Source: Prolixibacteraceae bacterium UBA6162
GTDB lineage: Bacteria > Bacteroidota > Bacteroidia > Bacteroidales > Prolixibacteraceae
Reading direction: 5' to 3'
DNA: 7,639 nt
Assembly (NCBI GenBank): GCA_002428215.1
Contig: DIUI01000044.1
Span: forward strand, 1-7,639
Shown: piece after piece, positions 5,201 to 7,639 of the stretch
Numbering within the stretch: position 1 is the first letter of the stretch
Layout: each line of letters opens with the position of its first letter
Notes under the pieces: model-generated
Databases searched by the model: none
Told to the model about the DNA's origin: nothing
What the model saw: only the letters and a program-made list of their open reading frames with translations
Program-made: the position numbers and the translations under genes

Positions 5201-7639
5201 GCCACTTTGGTCGAAATCGGTAAGCCGCAGTTCGTTAACCCATACTTCAACCGACAGGGGGCCCGTATTGGGAGTAGCCGGATTGCGGATTCCCATCATC
5301 ATTACCTGAATGTTACCCAGGTTGGGACTACCCTTAACTTTGATACGGTTCTTTCCATCGTTCCATCCCAGGTGTGGAATTTCAAATATATCCTGTATCC
5401 GCCAGCCTGAACCCGCATCGCGAATTCTGGCGTCACGGTCAAGTTTTGCCTGAGTGAGCAGCTCAAGCGGTAAATTGATCCGGTTTCCATCGGGCCAAAC
5501 CAGATAACGGTCGGCCAGTACATCGCCATTGTACCTGCCGGCAGGGGTTAATTTAAGCGGAACTTCATATTCGTAATAGTTGAAGTTGTAATCGGAACCA
5601 ATTCGGATAAAGAATACAAGATCATCGTCTTTTAGACTGTAACCATCAATGGCCTCGGCATGTACTTCGAGGTTTAGGTTTTTATACCTGCGAAAGTCCA
5701 TATAGATACTCTTGTAGGCAGCCCTGGCATCGCCCGGATCAAGGTCGACCACCTTTAATGCCAGCGATTGTTCATTGAGTTTCCGCAGTTGGGGGTTAGC
5801 CGGGTCAATTACCCGGTCGATTCCCGGAGGCAGGATATAGTTCACTGGCGACTTGCCTCCATTCTCTTCGATGTTCACTGCCGAAATATCAAAACTGGCA
5901 TTTAGTGACTCCTGTCCGTTGTCGGCAAGTGTGCGGTTATATCGGCGCCAGTCGGCCCTTACCAGATCGAGGGTTGCAAAGCGAAGAATAACCGGATCGT
6001 CGAAGTCCGTAACAAACATACGCAGGAACCGAATCGACTTAAAATCGCGGATCGATCCATAGGCATTGTCGAAATCGCGCACCGGAATCTTAAACTGGTA
6101 CCATTTTACTTCCCCGATTTCGCCGTTGCGAAGTTGCACTTTGCTCTCCTTAATGTCGTTGATGTAATTCTTGCCCAAAAGCATATCATTTTTCCGCAGG
6201 CTTACCCTGTATTGGTAGTAGCGTTCGTATTCATTAAGGGTATTGTCGTTGTTGATGTCCTCGATATCGGGTATAGTGGTAGCAGAAGTTGGGTAGGATT
6301 CGGGCGACATAGCGGTAGTGGGGGAGTTGCCTTCAAGTCCGTTGAACCGTTTGTAACGCTCCAGAATGCCCAGTTCCTGCTGATCAAAATCCGACCCCCT
6401 GTAGTAATGGTAATTGTCTTTAGAAGGATCGGCTTCAAATTTTTGATACACTTCAGGCGAAACAATGCTCCTTAATTCTGCCAGATAGTCGGCAAAGAAA
6501 AGCCGTTCCCGCTCGTCATCCAGGCCATCCAAACCAACATCCTGATACCTTCTGGAGTCAGGATTGTTGTCGAATGCGTTCACCAGCGACTGCTGTTTTG
6601 GAACCAGACCCCAGGCAGTGGTGTCTACCAGTTGTGCACCATCGGCTGTTGTGGGCAAACCGTTTTCGAATGATTTACGTCCATCGCGCAAAATATCTTC
6701 CGAAACATCACCCAGATTAAAATAGAGATCTCCGCCCCGCAAACTGTTCAGTGTGTCGTAAACAAAAGGATCCATTAACCAGAATTCGATGAATTCAATG
6801 TTGGCATTCTCGAAATCACTGGTTTCAATCCGGCGCATTATCCCTCCCCAGCGCGACGAGGGGTTGCGCAAAGTTCCGTCGGGGTTAATGCCTGCCGAAA
6901 AGGTCGAGGGTCGGGTATCGAAATTGTACGGTCCCTTAACCGAGGGGTAGAAAGCGAGATCAAGCACCGGAATGTTGGTGGGTTGCCCAACTGGTGATTC
7001 TTTGGCCGGAAAGATCTCTTTTTCGAAAACCTCACGCACGAAGTGGTTCGATTGAAGGTCACGATCGTTGCGGATATGATCGGGTGTAAGTGAGCTGTTT
7101 CTCAAAAACAAAGGATCGATAACATACCAGGCCAATAGCGCGCGATTAAAGCCATAGGCCAGGTCGTTCGAAAGATTGCCTTCCGGAAACAGGTTCTGAA
7201 GCTGCGGTGTGCTTGCCATAACCCAGGCCTGACGTGCTTTCAGATCGATGGATGTCTTGGTACCCTCAAAATCATCGATATAGGCAGCTCCATTTTGCCC
7301 GATGACTTTTGAGTGCCCGGGGATTAATCGGGCAAACTCAGCTTCAAAATCGATGGATGAGGGTGCCTTGGTATTAATGAAGGGAAGTTTATCGATGGCC
7401 CGGGTCAAAAACCGGCTATCGGTCGAGAAGCGGGTATCGAGACCCACAATAAGATTAGAGATAGGATCCTGTCCGTAGTCAATTTTTTGAGTCAGTGGTC
7501 GCTCCTGCATATAAAGCATTGCCCCTCCAATATTGAAACGGTCGGAGATGGCATAGTTTGCATGGGTTCCCAAAAGAGTCTTTCGCTGCATCGAGAAGAG
7601 GTCTTCACTTTCGGTGGAAATCTGTATGGGAGTACCGGC
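2276..7639 (-). CDS. sprA: Type IX secretion translocon SprA/Sov, C-terminal 1787 residues (start outside window)
   Basis: SprA (Sov in Porphyromonas) is the very large outer-membrane barrel that forms the type IX secretion pore; in Flavobacterium johnsoniae it is a single-chain 36-strand barrel that binds PorV and a plug protein. The frame is open from the right edge, so the internal ATG at 7591 is not the start; family members are about 2400 residues, so roughly a quarter is missing. Counting from the edge, family hallmarks are AYIDDFEGTKTSIDL (118-132), EFIEFWLMDPF (282-292), EVWVNELRLTDF (798-809) followed by GGWAANARV, LGDFNIYPLP (1014-1023) and LPGYLP (1334-1339) followed by PGFPFLFG. 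The last part alternates polar and aromatic residues as in barrel strands and ends RFTLAQ. The early part resembles the SprA_N-type region. No frameshift or internal stop is present. The coiled-coil gene follows 90 bases downstream. Type IX cargo, PorV and the PorKLMN motor would be encoded elsewhere. Confidence 0.95.
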   Translation of the reverse strand, partial: AGTPIQISTESEDLFSMQRKTLLGTHANYAISDRFNIGGAMLYMQERPLTQKIDYGQDPISNLIVGLDTRFSTDSRFLTRAIDKLPFINTKAPSSIDFEAEFARLIPGHSKVIGQNGAAYIDDFEGTKTSIDLKARQAWVMASTPQLQNLFPEGNLSNDLAYGFNRALLAWYVIDPLFLRNSSLTPDHIRNDRDLQSNHFVREVFEKEIFPAKESPVGQPTNIPVLDLAFYPSVKGPYNFDTRPSTFSAGINPDGTLRNPSSRWGGIMRRIETSDFENANIEFIEFWLMDPFVYDTLNSLRGGDLYFNLGDVSEDILRDGRKSFENGLPTTADGAQLVDTTAWGLVPKQQSLVNAFDNNPDSRRYQDVGLDGLDDERERLFFADYLAELRSIVSPEVYQKFEADPSKDNYHYYRGSDFDQQELGILERYKRFNGLEGNSPTTAMSPESYPTSATTIPDIEDINNDNTLNEYERYYQYRVSLRKNDMLLGKNYINDIKESKVQLRNGEIGEVKWYQFKIPVRDFDNAYGSIRDFKSIRFLRMFVTDFDDPVILRFATLDLVRADWRRYNRTLADNGQESLNASFDISAVNIEENGGKSPVNYILPPGIDRVIDPANPQLRKLNEQSLALKVVDLDPGDARAAYKSIYMDFRRYKNLNLEVHAEAIDGYSLKDDDLVFFIRIGSDYNFNYYEYEVPLKLTPAGRYNGDVLADRYLVWPDGNRINLPLELLTQAKLDRDARIRDAGSGWRIQDIFEIPHLGWNDGKNRIKVKGSPNLGNIQVMMMGIRNPATPNTGPLSVEVWVNELRLTDFDQSGGWAANARVTTRLADLGSVTVAGRHRSAGFGSIEQKVNERSLDNFTEIDIASSADLGRFFPKETGVRIPMYYGYSRSNRSPEYNPLNPDVKLEESLKIFDSRAERDSIRHIAQDVVERKSLNFTNIKVEPQTLQPTTQRLWSPGNFAGTYSFNELSRRNVDTEYNIDRIYRGMLSYNYNSRAELFEPFKKVSFLQKGPLLLLGDFNIYPLPTQISFRTDLYRRYNEVQTRNVTNPGMILPTTFQKDFLWNRFFDLRYDVTRNLKVDFSSRGTSRIDEPEGRINRRDDEYTWKRDSIIASLRELGRPVLYGHNINATYNLPLNKIKSLSFININSRYQGTYNWSAGAITADTINLGNVVENSQNLQLTGNINLTTLYNYVPYLRSLDQKFQRTSRMSATRAQQGGLQQPDPRASMQQPDPQYAQRNVRMEAGSPVVITHNLSLKEVTVNATTIQGAAIEGLSRVIDRNNVEFTPAANANNAIVLVVGKPEKNLLRDMFDLTFRMLTGIRSLSVNYAITGGSVLPGYLPVPAVFGTGAYSPDQRLFGQDYPSSVAPGFPFLFGWQDRRFAESAGEKGWITNDPLLNMPFLMNRNERITLRANVEPLPDLRIDVNADRSISKNISEFYNFDQGSGSFRPNSLTEQGNFSMSVLSWSTAFFALGKAEVPQSKAFDDFKEYRLIIARRLAAARPANTLYNPSVVDPLTSFPDGYGPTSVEVLVPAFLAAYQGADPNRVSLGMFPSLRYIRPNWRIQYEGMVSRIPKLGNAMRTLNFTHSYRSSYTVGSFLTNLNYMSGEDGFSYIRDIQNNFLPAFEFNSVSINEMFSPLINMDIVWMNELTTRAELKRARSIALSFSNNQITEILSNEYIVGLGYRFTRMDLILKTKNAQRAYSNDLNIRADFSFRKNKTMLRQLVEDTDQLTAGQSAFTIKTTADYMLSDRFQLRVYFDKVINEPLTSVSFPTSNTNVGVSFRFTLAQ
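3948..3988 (-). repeat. 27-bp-period direct repeat inside sprA (QQPDP repeat)
   Basis: A 14-base sequence, ggatcgggttgctg on the plus strand, occurs at 3948-3961 and again exactly at 3975-3988, a spacing of 27 bases or nine codons. It encodes QQPDP twice, at residues 1218-1222 and 1227-1231 of the SprA fragment, within a Q-, P- and R-rich low-complexity stretch. The repeat keeps frame. It sits between predicted barrel segments, so it is probably in a flexible loop. Confidence 0.8.

Noticed and set aside
6134..6475. 113-codon plus-strand open frame with hydrophobic runs
   Set aside because: It is antisense to a conserved part of sprA; its hydrophobicity follows from the complement of polar D/N/Y/R-rich codons.
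7589..7591. ATG as a possible start of the large minus-strand gene
   Set aside because: The frame stays open for 16 more codons to the edge (ending in ISTESEDLFS before this Met) and the family extends several hundred residues further, so this Met is internal.

Overview
The window comes from a member of the Bacteroidota, most likely a Bacteroidales-type lineage; that finer placement is only an impression. Four things point there: a long SprA (type IX secretion translocon) coding region, a PheS N-terminus with Bacteroidetes-like sequence, the lack of Shine-Dalgarno sequences before the starts, and -7 boxes of the phylum's TAnnTTTG form upstream of two genes. Base composition and reading style look even throughout. 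I see no insertion sequence, phage gene, tRNA, rRNA or CRISPR array.

Layout from left to right. Positions 1-302 (minus) hold the first 100 codons of pheS, which runs off the left edge. Positions 303-517 are a divergent intergenic region with one candidate promoter for pheS and one for the next gene. Positions 518-1204 (plus) encode a complete 228-residue metallo-beta-lactamase-fold hydrolase. A 63-bp convergent gap without a recognisable terminator follows. Positions 1268-2185 (minus) encode a 305-residue protein of unknown function with one membrane segment, a long coiled coil and a C-terminal beta-rich domain. A 90-bp gap then separates it from the large minus-strand gene at 2276-7639, which gives the last 1787 residues of SprA and is cut by the right edge, so its start and promoter are outside the window.

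How the genes relate. SprA is the giant outer-membrane barrel through which type IX cargo crosses to the cell surface, so this organism very probably has a type IX secretion system. The coiled-coil protein is the next gene downstream on the same strand and may be read partly through from sprA, although a weak promoter-like box lies just before it. A shared role is possible but unproven. PheS (aminoacylation) and the MBL hydrolase look like unrelated neighbours. Nearly all of the window is explained by these four genes. I did not find a clear undescribed system; the best open question is the membrane-anchored coiled-coil protein next to sprA.
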